A model generated the notes under the pieces. That model was given only the letters and a program-made list of their open reading frames with translations. It was not told the DNA's origin and did not search any database. The translations under genes were made by a program, and so were the position numbers. Source: Hemileia vastatrix (Eukaryota; Basidiomycota; Pucciniomycetes; Pucciniales; Zaghouaniaceae). From it: a DNA stretch of 64,000 nt. Where the stretch lies: assembly GCA_030280995.1 (NCBI GenBank), contig JASXTE010000009.1, positions 3,571,001 through 3,635,000 of the forward strand. The letters are read 5' to 3'. Below are positions 45,835 through 57,934 of the stretch, piece after piece (positions within the stretch are counted from its first letter, which is position 1; each line of letters opens with the position of its first letter).

Positions 45835-48800
45835 TTATTTTGATTTAAATTTTTTCAAGAGATTTTTAAGATCAGAGATTTCATTTTCTGGAATCCACTG
45901 GCCATATTCACTTGATTTATTTTTAAATCTTAATAGATACTCAACTCCCTTTTCTTTAGTAAGGTGTCTATTTTTAAGTATCTTTTCAATTTCTGCCTTT
46001 TCAACTATTTCTTCAGGTTGATGTTTATGCCTTCCTGATCTTCTTGTAAATAGAGCAGTATCATTAGAATGGTATGGTTTTTTAAGAGAAATAGGAAATA
46101 CTGGATGTTTTCTATCATATGGTGCATATAGAATAACCTCAACAGCATTATTACCAACCATCTTTTTAACTACAAATGGTCCAATAAATGGATCCTTCAA
46201 TCTAACATTACCATTTAAATTGAAATGTAGTGTTGAAATAAGGACTTCATCACCCTCTTTGAACATTTGTTTTTTATGGGCTTTATCCCATCTTTTCTTT
46301 TCATACTCAAACACCTTATTTATACATTCTTGAGCATGTTTTCTGCATAATTCTTGCATCTGAAGTAAATATTTAGTACCTGGATGGATATCCAACCTAG
46401 GTAACTTATTAAGAGTTTTAGCAGGTGTATTAGGTACATAACCCAACCATAACTCAAATGGCTTTTTGCCAGTGACAGAATGTAATGTACTATTGTATGC
46501 AAATTCTAAACCTGGGATAAGGTTTACCTAATCATGCGTGAATTTGTCATTGTCTTTAAAATTAAGACCAAAAGCACAATATCTTCTTATCATATCTTCT
46601 AAAGTTTGTATCATTCTTTTTGCTAGCCCATCAGTTTGTGGATGGTGTGCTGTAGAAAGTTTTAATTGACACACTGAAACATCCATAAGTGATGTCCAGA
46701 ACTCAGAAGTAAATTTAGGATCTCTGTCAGAAACTATTGCTTTGGGGAAACCTGCTATATTTAACATTTGTGTCCACCATAAAAATGCTAAGTCCTTTGC
46801 AGAAACCTCTTTGTGGGTAGGAATAAATTTACACATCTTTGTAAATCTATCTACAATTACCCAGAAGGAGTTATAACTCTTATGCCCTGCTATTGGCAAA
46901 CCTGTTACAAAGTCCATTTTATTTATTTCCCATGGAGCTTTTGGTTGCTCAATTTGTTGTAATAAACCATCTCTTTTGCCTGTTAATCCTTTAGATTTTT
47001 GACAAGAATCACGTGTCTCAACATATTTCTGAACATCCTCAGACATGTTAATCCACCAAGCTGTGTTTTTTACTCTGTTTAATGTTTTATGGTAGTCAAA
47101 ATGACCTGAAAATATATCATCATGACATAAACTTAACATTAACTCCTTCATTGAAGGGGGAATCACAATTACATTACTTAATTTTTTCCTGTAATATATA
47201 AAACCATCCTCAATGGAAAATTTTCCTTTTTCTAATGCCTCTTTATAATTATTTGGTAATGTTTTTATTAAAACATTCATTGAAGCATTATATGGATCAT
47301 TTAATATTGTAGTTAGTTTACTCAAGTCAGGATCTGAAGCATAGTTATCAAGAATTGATTGCATAAATTCATCCTCAAGATCTACAATATAAATGCTGTA
47401 AATGTTAATAATCTCTGTTTCAGGAAAATAAGCAGGATTATCATCATTATTGGGTAGAGGTACTCTAGATAACAGATCTACATTAGAGTGCAAGGTTCCT
47501 GCTCTATGTGTAATAGTCATCCGTCCTCTGTATTCTTGTACAGCTAATTTCCATCTAAACATTTGTCTATTAGAAGTTTTCATGTTTAAGAGTGACTTAA
47601 CTGCACTACAGTCAGTTATTAAATCAAATTTTTGGTCTTCAAGGTAATAATGTAGCTTCTCAAGAGCCCATACTACTGTAAAACATTCAAGTTGAGTAGC
47701 ACCATATTTCAATTCACTACTTCTCAGAGTATGTGAAATATAGCAGATTACTACTTCTGAAATTTTTCCTTCAATAAGTTGTTTTTGATGCAAAGCAGCA
47801 CCCAGACCAATAAAAATTGCATCTGTATATAATACAAAAGGTAATTGGAAATCTGGTAATCCCAAGATAGGAGCTGTCATTAAACATTCTTTCAACTTAT
47901 CAAAAGCCTGTTGTCTTTCATTATTCCAAATGAAAGCTTCTGATTTCTTTATCAGTGTGGTCAATGGTGCAGCAATTGATTGGTAGTTTTTTATATATTG
48001 TCTATAATAACCACACATTCCAAGAAAAGATTGTACATCCTTTACATTTTGAGGAATGCCAATATTCTTTATTGCAGCCACTTTATTTTGGTCTACACAT
48101 ATTTGTAAGCCAGATACAATATGACCAAGCACTTTTAAAGATTCAAAACCAAATTTACATTTTTTCAATGCAAGGGTCATTTTTATTTCATCCATTTTCT
48201 GAAATACCTTCTTTAAATGGACTAAGTGTTCATCATAAGTTTAAAAGAACACTATGATGTCATCAATGTATACCATTAACCATCCTTCAATCATTTCATT
48301 ATGGAATGTTATATCCATTAACTTCTGAAATACTGATAGAGCATTTTTGGGTCCAAATCGCATTCTGACATATTTATAAATTCCCATGTGTGTTGTTATC
48401 AACAAAACGTTATGTGAATTCTTTTCAACAGGAATTTGATGGCACCCTTTATTTTCATCCAGGCAACTTATATATTTAGCACCTTTAAGGGTAGCATGTA
48501 TAGAGGCAATCCTTGGCAAGGGATAAATATCATCTACTGTAAATGTATTTAATGCTCTATAATCACCACACAGTCTTGCTTTATCTTGTTCATAAGAAAT
48601 TAGAACTGGTGATATTACACAATATTTTGGTGTAGTTTCAACCTTTTTAAGAATTTTCATTTTTAATAAAATCTTAATATTATCCTCTATTTCTTTCCTC
48701 TTCATTGGTGAAGCAGGGTATGGTTTCTTTTTAAGACTAGCAGGAATATTATCCATATCACAGGTTAAACTAATCTTCATTTCATGATCTTTTACAAGGC

Positions 48801-50931
48801 CAAGTTCATTTGTACCATGTGCAAAGGCCATTGGAAGTGCTTTAATTAATTCCAAAATATTATTTTTCTCAGCTTTACTTATCTGATTGCCAAATGATGC
48901 TTTTGAAATTTCTGTTTCCAGAAGTTCCATCTCATTGGATTCTCTTCCTTTACACGGGGAATTGGTTACTGACTCAATGTGTAAGACTGTGTTAAAAGAA
49001 TTTATTTTAAATTTCCTTTTACCATTCATTCCAATTGTAAAATTGTTGTTAGCAGGGTCTAATTTCACACCAAATTTAGTCAGAATATCATTTCCAATGA
49101 TAAAAAAGTTACTACAGTTAGTATTATCCATTACTACAAAGTCACAAGTTACTCTCACATAACCATGTTGATGTTTAAAGAAAACAACAGCTTTGTATCT
49201 ACCAATGGGGTGTTGCACTGATCTAAAACCTCTCCAATTTTTACTTTGAAGTGGTTCAAGCTTAGACTTATATTCACTATCAATTTTCTGTAATGTATTA
49301 ATGGAAACAACAGAACCAGCAGCTCCTGTGTCCAGTACTATATTAACATTTTCACCAGAAATGATAGCTGGAACCGTGATAGGTGTCATTCTAAAGTTAT
49401 CAGCTTGTATATCCTTAATGATTTCAGCATCCTAAAATTTCATTAAAGATTCATTTGAGTCCATATTTAATATTGGATTTTCAAAGATGGACAAATAATC
49501 TTCCAACATACAGACTTCATTTTCATCACTATATGAGATATTGCTGTCATAATCACTTGATTCTTTACTTTTTTCAGTTTCAGTTTCAGATCTACGTTGA
49601 TTTTAAACAATATTTATATTTTTCTCAAATTTCTGACCTTTTACCCAAGGTTTGTTACACTTATAACAAGTATTTGTTTCATACTTTTTAGGTACTACAG
49701 GTGCAGTAGGTTTTTTCTGCTTCTCCTGAAGTGTTTTTGAATTCTGAATTTTTACAGGTTCAACATTTTGTTTATAAGTGGAATACCTTGATTCATACTT
49801 ATGGTTTAATAATATTTCATTGCAAATATTAATAAAGTCAGAATATTCAGTAACATTTAATGTTCTAGCTACAAAAATGTCTCTGACAGATATAGGTAAT
49901 TTATATATTATCTTATCTTTCCATAAGTTAAAATCCATATGAGGCTCAATGGCTTTTAATATTTTATTTAAATTCATTAAAAATACCATAGGTTTGTCAC
50001 CATTCAACGGATTATACCCAGTCTTCTCATAAAGTCTTTGTTGAGTAAGCCTGAATTTAGAACCTCCAAATTGTTTTTCAATAAGTTGTTTCCGTTCAGC
50101 CCAAGAGTAATTTATACCCTCACTCAATACAGCTTCAAACCATAATAAAGCAACATCCTTAAATAAAGAAATTAATTTTGATGTTATTTCTTCATCTGGT
50201 AACTTATATGAGAATTTTAAGTTGTCAATTCTTTGAACAAAATGTTTCCAATCAGAGCTGGCTTCCCCATCATAAGTTGGGTACTGATCTATCTTAGGCC
50301 AGTTTTTCTGATTGGATTTTATCTCACTAATCTTAGGTAAATTCAACAACTCATTCACTTTTGATAAATGGCTTTGTATTTCCTCCTGTACGGATTTGTG
50401 ACTTACATTTTCAGATTTGACACTACCACCAGATGGTTTTAATTGTGGTGGTATAGGGAAGGAATGAGATTCACTTTTGCCAATGAAAGGATTATTATTA
50501 TATTGATTATACTTATGATTATCCTGGTTCATTAGTAGATTGGCAGTTTCAATCTCAACTTTAGTTGATCTTTGTAGCAACTCAGAGACACTTTGATTTG
50601 TCTGGGCAAAAGATAACTTAGTTCTTGATTCAGTTTTCAATAAATTTGTTTCATACAATTTTTCTAACTCACAGAATTTTTATGAATGTTCATTATATTT
50701 ATTACTCAATGAATCATATTTAAGAGTTAGAGAAAAATGTTCTTTCTCTAATTCTTTGTGACGTGTTGCTAATTGGGAAATGTTTAATGTCAAGGATGAA
50801 ATTGTATCACTAGTGAGCTTAACTGTCATTTCCTCACAATCAGTCATTTTATTCCACAATGCTGAAACAATTCTATGGACAGTTGGAATTATTGTTAAAA
50901 TATTCCATGTCTTCCATTTCAATTCTATCAC
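45835..50931 (-). pseudogene. gag-pol: Gag-Pol of chromovirus 2, at least five in-frame stops
   Basis: A single frame can be followed from 50931 to 45835 with stops at about 50680 (TAA), 49603 (TAA), 49434 (TAG), 48241 (TAA directly after YIDDIIVFF) and 46528 (TAG where chromovirus 1 has Trp in THDWV). Domains match chromovirus 1: Gag capsid (WPKIDQYPTYDG), zinc knuckle CYKCNKPWVKGQKF with the final His/Cys lost, protease VLDTGAAGSVVS, reverse transcriptase YIDD, RNase H LYTDAIF, integrase HHCC and DDE region, chromodomain EYLLRFKNKSSEYGQWIPE (about 45870-45930). Pol similarity to chromovirus 1 is high by eye, so the two are sister lineages with different LTRs. This copy cannot make a working polyprotein. 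Confidence 0.92.
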
Positions 50932-51703
50932 TCTCCTGTGAACTTCTCATCTCACTAGTAGGTGGTGGCAACTGAGAACTAACTGTATTATCATTATAAA
51001 TAGTACTGTTATTGTGGACAAAAGACAAGTCAGGTGTATCTACTCTAAAACCTAAATTTCTTAAATCCTCCTCTATTTTCTGCACAGATTTAACATAAAT
51101 AGGATTACCTATATTGTAATTATCAGTATTGTGTTCAATCTGAGAGGGTAATCTACTTACCATGGGATAGATGCCAGTCCTGATTTTTGGCACTTTTTTC
51201 CTTTGTAAGGGTGAACTGAGGAAGTCAGATGAGGTGGTGGATCCCTGTTGCAGCTGTGGCTGGTCCATTGTTGATGGAACCAGTCCCATTTCCATTTGTC
51301 TACCAGAATTTTCTCCTGGGAGTGAGTTGACCCGCCTGTGGTAGGGGGTTGCTGACTTGGCTGACTTGGCTTGCCTCCATTTATCTCTGCCAGTGCCTGA
51401 TTCATCTGCTGAAACCCTACCTTGCAATTGTTCTGCAATTGCTCTACCTCTTTGAACATGAGTGATTTGGATTCTTCCAACTTCAGAACCTGTTTTGCCA
51501 AGTGGGACAGCTGATCCTGAAGAGGAGGAGAAGTCTTTTTTATAGTTATCTTTTTTAAGAGGCCTTCCTTTTCCTCTATACTCATGTTTTCTGCCTGGGG
51601 GTATTGTTGACCCTCCATGGTTATGTCCTGGAAAGTTTTTGTTAGCTTTAGACCTGGTATTATAAGCAGGCTTTTCACTTACACTGTCCTGAGGAGCACT
51701 CAT
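50873..51703 (-). CDS. Upstream gag-region ORF of chromovirus 2, overlapping a second frame
   Basis: 276 codons beginning MSAPQDSVSEKPAYNTRSKA, rich in Ser, Gln, Lys. It ends at 50873 next to an indel at about 50890 that separates it from the Gag frame; in chromovirus 3 the same region reads straight on into the Gag-type frame. The minus-strand frame 51157-51678 overlaps it and encodes the MEGQQYPQ...KWKWDWF coiled-coil protein conserved in all three elements. The function of the N-terminal part is unknown. YNTRSK-like starts are common in fungal Ty3 Gag. Confidence 0.5.
   Translation of the reverse strand: MSAPQDSVSEKPAYNTRSKANKNFPGHNHGGSTIPPGRKHEYRGKGRPLKKDNYKKDFSSSSGSAVPLGKTGSEVGRIQITHVQRGRAIAEQLQGRVSADESGTGRDKWRQAKSAKSATPYHRRVNSLPGENSGRQMEMGLVPSTMDQPQLQQGSTTSSDFLSSPLQRKKVPKIRTGIYPMVSRLPSQIEHNTDNYNIGNPIYVKSVQKIEEDLRNLGFRVDTPDLSFVHNNSTIYNDNTVSSQLPPPTSEMRSSQESDRIEMEDMEYFNNNSNCP
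51157..51678 (-). CDS. Coiled-coil ORF of chromovirus 2 (MEGQ...KWKWDWF)
   Basis: The conserved part begins at MEGQQYPQAENMSIEEKEGL and runs through LQDQLSHLAKQVLKLEESKS and VGFQQMNQALAEI to DKWKWDWFHQQW. Counterparts occur in chromovirus 1 (28393-28755) and, frameshifted, in chromovirus 3. Heptad leucines suggest a coiled coil. It shares its DNA with the longer frame at 50873-51703, so the region is read, or once was read, in two frames. Confidence 0.55.
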   Translation of the reverse strand: MKSLLIIPGLKLTKTFQDITMEGQQYPQAENMSIEEKEGLLKKITIKKTSPPLQDQLSHLAKQVLKLEESKSLMFKEVEQLQNNCKVGFQQMNQALAEINGGKPSQPSQQPPTTGGSTHSQEKILVDKWKWDWFHQQWTSHSCNRDPPPHLTSSVHPYKGKKCQKSGLASIPW

Positions 51704-52213
51704 ATTGTTAAGAATGACAATATTTCACGTCTACAGAAAGGAAAAACTCTATGGAATTAGTAGACAAAAGGTATAAGCAATGTTATTACTAATAAAAAAG
51801 CACTGGAGCTTACCCTGAATTTATATCTTTATTTATTTAAATAAAATATAAGAAAAATTCAAAAAAATCTATTAAAAATATAATAATAAGTTCAACTAGA
51901 CCTTTATCAGGGTGAATAATTTTCTTACTAAGCTTTAAACAAATACCAATTTAATTGGGTATTATATTGGTGTCCAAATACCAGGTGAAATCGGGTTTAT
52001 ATTGGGTACAGTTACTACTGTAAATACCTAATTTTTATGATAGAAAATTAGTACAATTATTATAAGGGTTCTTTTCCGCAATCACTTAGTTATGATGACC
52101 CACTAATATGCAGCAGACCCAAATATTTTGATATTTTGAGCTGTACTAGAGTAAAAATCACCTCCCAAGGCTTATACTAAATAATAAGTAAAATATAAGT
52201 AAAGACCCCCAAT
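51704..52213 (-). other. 5' leader and primer site of chromovirus 2
   Basis: Non-coding. Next to the LTR start the minus strand reads ATTGGGGGTCTTTACTT, again with TGG two bases in, a plausible tRNA primer site. The same ATTGGGGGTCTTT occurs in chromovirus 3 at 62433. Confidence 0.5.
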
Positions 52214-52574
52214 TGTCAGTATAGTCTAGTATACAAGTATGATACACCTTTTAAGCTTCAAAATCTAAGTTAAAGCCCTCCTCACTACTCCCCTCCACTT
52301 TATTTTCACTTTAAAGACAACTCCACCCCTTTTGAAACCTCTCTCTCACCTCCCATTCCCCTCAATCACCCAAATCACCTACCTTAGCCCTCACCAGCCT
52401 TTCTCTCACATTCTCAAAATACTACTCACCTCCCCAGTCTATTGTCCACATCCCCAAGCTCTCGCTTACCTCCCCTAGCCCTTTCTCACCTTCCCAAGAC
52501 CTTTCCAACCCCTTCACTCACCTCCCCCAGCCTCCCCCAGTCCCTTACTTGGGCTGGAGATGTGTGGGAGGTGC
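52214..52574. repeat. Partial LTR start plus duplicated genomic flank
   Basis: 52214-52244 repeats the first 31 bp of the family C LTR (TGTCAGTATAGTCTAGTATA and on). 52243-52574 is an almost exact copy of 44213-44544, including the GGTGC target bases directly before the LTR. The only difference I noticed is CACACT versus CACATT. Confidence 0.85.
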
Positions 52575-53733
52575 TGTCAGTATAGTCTAGTATACAAGTA
52601 TGATATAATAGTGTTTATTTATGGTCCTACTACTTATTGATAGATAATTTAGTGATTAAACCTCAGGGGAAGACTAATAAAATAGTTATACTCAAATAAA
52701 ACTCACAATACTTGGATTTAAATGTGTGCTAGTGGTGGAAAATAGATGAATAAAATATAGTTATAGCTTATATAAAGATAATATCAATTTATAATGGCTT
52801 TATAATATATTTCTGAATGATAATAATTGTATTTTAGTAATTGAATGATGATAAATAACCGTCAAAATCCCTCCTTACTTATACCCAAATCCACTGGAGT
52901 GCACAGACCTTCAATCCAGATGATGTCACTGCTATCCCTGGCAATTACAGCACTGTGAGGGCCCATCACCTCCCCATGGCGTCCACTTCAAGAAGATTCA
53001 ACACCCAGACCTCCAGTAAGGACCCTCCATCATAATTAATGATAACACAGATCTATACCACAAATAGAAAATCCAGATAAAAGAGGATACCATAAAGAAA
53101 CAGGTAAAATAAACAATCAAAAAGAGATTTAATGAAACCCAAAGCATATAAAGGAAACAAATAAAATGTCCAAGCCCCCAATAACATCCCCAAGAATCCA
53201 CATTAACCCATAAATGACCTTCCAACCCATAAATCCGTGAATAACCATCCAAGGAAGTAAATTAAGTTGTCCAAACTGAGTGTATGCGCCTGATATAGAT
53301 GTCTATGCTTCTGTAGGCATTTTGAGTCGACTGATTTTGTCCATATGACCTAAAATAAGCAGAAAAACAAAGTTTATAGGCTATATAGGGGCTAAAACCC
53401 ACTTATATACCTAAATATACATAATATACTGCATATTTCACAGAATATGAGATTTATGTATACATATAAGCTTATGTATGTCAATAATTACTTCATATCA
53501 CTTAAGATAAGTATATTATGACTCCATTAACACCTTAATAAGTATTCTTAGGCTATGGATAAGCTATTTAAACTACTATAATTTATATAATAGAATAATA
53601 ATTATATATATATATAATATAATAATATATATTATTATTTTAACTTTATTTTTAAGATATAAGCTTAATTTACTTAAGGTTATCTTATTTTAAGCATAAG
53701 AAATACTCAGTCCTAGGGATATCTAGGCTGACA
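52575..53733 (-). repeat. 5' LTR of chromovirus 2
   Basis: 1159 bp, TGTCAGTATAG...CTAGGCTGACA, homologous to 44545-45720. An open frame inside it (52998-53252) recurs in the other copy but not in the chromovirus 3 LTR, so I do not call it a gene. Confidence 0.9.
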
Positions 53734-54553
53734 GGTGCTGTATAGACTAAGGAGGGCTGGGAGAAGTGAGTGAGAGGCTTTTATCACCTCCCCCAGTCTC
53801 TCCAGTCCCTTAATTTGGTGGTAGATGGGAGCAAGGTACTGTATATACTAAGTAGGCCTGGGAGTAGTAGGTGAGAGGCTTTTATCACCTCTCCTAGCCA
53901 TTTAAAGACCCTCTCTCACTCGTTCCAGCCTTCATGAAGTAGATTAGGGGCTTTTATAACCTCTCCCAGCCTTGTAAATCCCCTCTCTCACCTTCTCCAG
54001 CCTTCCCCAGTCCCTCGATTTTTCTGGGTGAGGTGAGCAATGAGATTGGAGAGGTGAAAAAAGTGCTGGGGAGGCATGCAAGGGCTTGGGAAGTAGCCAA
54101 CTTTTGATAAACTTGAGAATAATTAATATGTATAAATTAGAAATAAGAAGAAATAAAATTTTGAGAAATTATAAACCATTCCAAGTGGTAAATAAATTAA
54201 CTAAATACATTTTTCAGAATTCAAGTTGCTTGTGTTTACCAAAAAAATGTGGCCAAGTGTTGAGAAAAGAAGATATTTGTAGGGAAGAAACATGAAAAAA
54301 GAAAAAAATACAAAGTAAAATAAAACTAAATATTGACAGTGGGCTGGGAAAGGTGAGTGAGGTTCTGGGGGAGGTGTGAGAAATAAAGAGAAGTAAAGGG
54401 AGAGGGGTGGAAGGAGAGGAGAGTTGATTTCTCACTGTGAAGGGAAGGGATTGGGTAGAAAGGGTAAGTATATGTCAAGGTTAGCAACGAGATAAGGGGG
54501 GTAGGATAAGAAGGCAGAATGAAGATAAGGTAAAATTAGGGGAGGAAGGTATC
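53734..54553. other. Low-complexity purine/pyrimidine-biased tract
   Basis: Continuation of the tract at 44040-44544 beyond the target duplication. Imperfect repeats of GGTGAGAGGCTTTTATCACCTC occur near 53770, 53870 and 53945. No gene. Confidence 0.6.
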
Positions 54554-54832
54554 AGATGGAAGTCCCACTTTGAGTTCCACCAGGAATTTTTTCAGGAATT
54601 AAAAAAAGCACTAGACATCTAGTGCACACTTTTTTCCTGCAGTGAATATCTTTTGAACTATTGATCAACTTTGGTTCAATGAAGGTTCAAATCAGTTCAA
54701 GGTGTTTTCAAAGTATATTCAATATTTCTTCATTATTTTTTCATCACCACCTCAATGTGTTCTGAAAAAGATATGAATTAGACTTCAAGGTTGTGGACTT
54801 GCTATCAAGTATGCACCCCATATGGTGTGGTG
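54554..54832 (-). repeat. Right-terminus fragments of CACTA-like elements
   Basis: Two right-end-like sequences. One ends TTTTTTCCTGCAGTG at 54644 (complement CACTGCAGG, a classic CACTG start) next to the hairpin GCACTAGACATCTAGTGC. The other ends ATATGGTGTGGTG at 54832 (complement CACCACACCATATGGGG). Between them are repeated GGTTCAA and TTGAAC-like words. ATA follows at 54833-54835. Confidence 0.6.
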
Positions 54833-54835
54833 ATA

Positions 54836-55292
54836 GAAAACATCAATTTTGAAAGTGTTATTTTTTGCATTTGAATACCCAAATCAATTTTTCTAATCAT
54901 AAAAAATTGATCTGTGAAAGTGAATTTTCAATATTTTTAAATTCATAGTGCATATATTCAACTTTTAAGTGATTTATTGCACATTTCTTATTTTTTCCAT
55001 AAAACAATGAAAACAACTGCTTTAAGCCTACTTAAAAATTATATATCTTTATGTTTAAGGTTCTGAATACTACCCTTAAATATTCCCACTTAATATCAAA
55101 TGCATAAAACCTAAAAAAGGTGGATATATGTATGTATTTAAGGTATTTTAATGGAATATATTTTATTTAAACATTAATTTCACTTATGTAAACATTTAAA
55201 TACCTTTATTTATTTTTCCCATGTGTACTAAATGTGTTTAAAATTATTTATGAGAAATTTTTACTCACTCCTGGGAATATCCAGGCTTACAG
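54836..55292. repeat. LTR family A fragment (about 450 bp), diverged
   Basis: Aligns with the last third of 21289-22789: TTTGAAAGTGTTATTTTT, CTTTTAAGTGA, AAAGGTGGATATATG and the end TTACTCACTCCTGGGAATATCCAGGCTTACA. It begins directly after the CACTA terminus at 54832, so that element probably inserted into this LTR. The other half is not in the window. Confidence 0.7.
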
Positions 55293-55790
55293 GTGCAAAT
55301 GGAAAAAAATGAATTAGTGAACTTGTATACCAGAGCCAAAAGCCTTGTTATTTTTCAATTATAATACCAATAAATCAATTTGTGCTGTTCTTGTACAAAA
55401 TATTTAGCTAAATTGATGAATATATTTTCTTTCTATTATTTTCAGACTATATTTCTTGCAAAAACAATCTCACCTTTGCCTCCAACACTGTGATTTTTTC
55501 ATATTCTTTCTCTCAATTGTAAGGTGACTTTCAATTTATCTCTTGTTGGAAATCCATGGTTGTTGATAAGCTAAAACAAGTGCCAAAGATTGTGTAAAAA
55601 ACTCAGGTTTGATAAGACAAATAATCAGTCACAATTCAAATAACCAGGAATCACAAAGCAGAGATGGGGATATCCTAAAAGACTTACAAAAATGGAAGGC
55701 ACACATTAAAAGACCATTTAAAATCTGTATTGTTCCAATCTCCAGGTCTCCCAGTAGCATCACCCATATAAAAAGATGCTTTAAATTTAT
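55293..55790. other. Gene-less stretch
   Basis: No convincing gene. AT-rich with no recognised repeats. Confidence 0.4.
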
Positions 55791-56265
55791 TTCACTCACC
55801 ATTAACTACCAAGTTTACTGAAAATAGAAGAAAATTGAGTTTTCTCTCAGCCAGGTTCTTCCTGGCTGGGAGAGAAGTGAAAAAATAAAAAAATGTAGAT
55901 AAAAAAAGGGCTTTATTCACCATTAACTACTGATGTTTTTGCAACTAGCAGAAACTTTGGCTCTCTCCCAGCTAGGTTATTCTTGGCTGGAGGAGAAGTG
56001 TAATTTTTTTTTTAAATATTTAAATAAAAGTAGATGAAAAAGGCACTACACTCACCATTAACTACCAAGGTCACTCAACTAGCAGCAACATTGGTTATCC
56101 CTCAGCCAATTTCTTCCTTACTGGAAGAGAAGTCAAATAAAATAAATAAATAAAGGTAGATAAAAAAATCATCACACTCACCATTAGCTACCAAGGTTTC
56201 TGCTAATAGAAGAAACTCTGGCTCTCTCCCATCCAGAATCTCACTGGCTAGAAGAGAAATATAAA
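55791..56265. repeat. Four tandem units of about 125 bp, each with a hairpin
   Basis: Units begin TTCACTCACCATTAACTACC near 55791, 55914, 56048 and 56173. Each ends in an inverted repeat: TCTCTCAGCCAGG (55843-55855) faces CCTGGCTGGGAGAGA (55861-55875); the next ones are progressively mismatched. The CAGCCAG/CTGGCTG stem core also occurs three times in the hairpin cluster at 9492-10172. As there, a TET-like gene lies downstream. Confidence 0.8.
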
Positions 56266-56659
56266 AGGTATAAAAAAAGAAAAAAAAAGCACCAAAATAT
56301 AAAAAGATACACATTTAAAGACTTGAGCCAAAAAAAATAGGAGTAAAAGAAGGTGAAAAATATGGAGGAAAGAATGTTAATGAGTAATTTAAATAGCCCC
56401 TTGTCGTTGGGGAAGATTTATCTTTTAAACTTACAGCTTTCATATATTTCAATTATATGAATTACCTATATTTAATAATGTAAGCTAATACAATTTTAAT
56501 TAATTGAGCAAATGTGCTTCCTTCAGGTCTGTATTGGTTTTTAAGTGGGGTTTATTATTTGTAGACCCCCCACCAACAAAAATAATTGTTGGAAGATGTC
56601 TTTTAGGGTTTGAAGTGTGGTTTATTAGTTGTAACTTAAACAGGTTTTTCATTTTTTTC

Positions 56660-57856
56660 ATTCAAAGCAGTTTTAATATTAAAAGAAGAAATGGATGTCC
56701 TAATAAGAACTCTTATTTCAGAATGAAGTGGGAGGCCTGGAGAAATGAGATTGTAACTAATTTTGAAGAGGTTTGGTACCAAGCCTATCTGTTTCAGGAG
56801 GGTTTTACATCTCATGGCCCTTTCCCTGCATTCTCTGACTTTTAAAACACTGGTACCTATTTCATAGCTCATTTCTCACCCAAACCTTCAGTATTTCAAA
56901 CTTCTAATCATTAAATTCATTGTGTGATTGTGAAACCCTTTTCAACTTGAAGAACTGAATAGCTTGGGGATGCTGGAAGATTTCAGTAAATGTTGTGAAT
57001 ACCTAAGAATTTTTAGTCATAAAATAAAGACTAATTCTTCTCATAAAAAATTAGGTGGTGAGGGTAATATGTATGCCACTGGAGAAAGAGCTGCTACTAA
57101 ACATATATTTGACATCAGTAAGTAAATTTATTTATGTTTTTACTTCATTATACTTATTAAATCTCCAGGTCTTTATATTAACTTAAAAATAGATGATGAA
57201 CAATTAAACGAGGGTTAAGGATTTATCTTTCCTTTTTAAACCTTTTTTTAAGCTTCTTGCCTCAAAATACTATCATAACTCTCTGAAACTGGAAGCTGAA
57301 ATAAATCTTCCATCCTATGATGGTGTTAATTCTTTTGGAGAAAATTTAACTTAGACTTCTGGAGGCTTCTCCAATGTTCCACACAATTAATTTTATTTCA
57401 GCTATATAAGCCTGGGTGTTTGATGGGAAACAACTTTAGGTGGATGTTTGGATGAAGACTCTTGGAAGGAGGGAACACCTAGACAACATGGTGGCCACCT
57501 TATCTTTTCAGAGCTCAAGTATATGGTGGATTTTGAGAAGTGTGATGGTTTACAGGTAATTATTTGGCCTGCTAAAGAACTATATCATCAAACTACTCCT
57601 GTTAAAGAGTTTGGTAAGTTTAAAAGGATGGGTTCTTCAATTAAAATCAGTAAAATACTATAAAAATCCATTAAAACATTAAAAATGCTTATAACAGATG
57701 TTTTAATGTCTGATTATATAGATATGAATAAACAAAAAAAAGAATCATTACATGATATCTTTCCTCAAAAATTATTGGATAATACTGGTTGTTTAGAAAT
57801 TGATAATAATAATTATTATTATTATCAAAAGACATGTATATCATTAGAAAAATACA
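56660..57856 (+). pseudogene. Second TET/JBP-like dioxygenase copy, heavily broken
   Basis: Pieces align in order with the gene at 11217-13127: KRRNGCPNKN versus KRPGKNSNN; FQLEELNSLGMLED...HKIKTNSSHKKLGGEGNM (56940-57080) versus FEIHELKELDMLEA...HEIKNNGYHRRAGGFGKM; an intron donor GTAAGT at 57118 in the same place and phase; NLT-stop-TSGGFSN versus NLTWTSGGNGNGFSN; then EGTPRQHGGHLIF (about 57460-57500), IIWPAKELYHQTTP with the second metal His, and FKRMGSSIKIS. Stops include TAA at 56843, TAG where the relative has Trp (about 57353) and TAA shortly after. At the first metal-ligand position this copy has His (VPHN) where the other gene has Tyr (EVYL). Not functional as it stands. Confidence 0.65.
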
Positions 57857-57934
57857 TTTAATTTTTTCAAGCTGGGAAACTTAAATACATATAGATTGAG
57901 GGATACAAGAGGAGAGGAGAAAAAAGATATAAGT

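Larger units (their letters stand above)
44545..53733 (-). mobile_element. Ty3 chromovirus 2 (LTR family C), flanked by GGTGC, decayed
   Basis: Left LTR 44545-45720 (ends CTGAAA, a mutated CTGACA) and right LTR 52575-53733 (TGTCAG...CTGACA). GGTGC at 44540-44544 and 53734-53738 is the target duplication. Internal genes run on the minus strand. A 31-bp LTR start (52214-52244) plus a copy of the left genomic flank (52243-52574) lie between the internal region and the right LTR. Confidence 0.92.
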
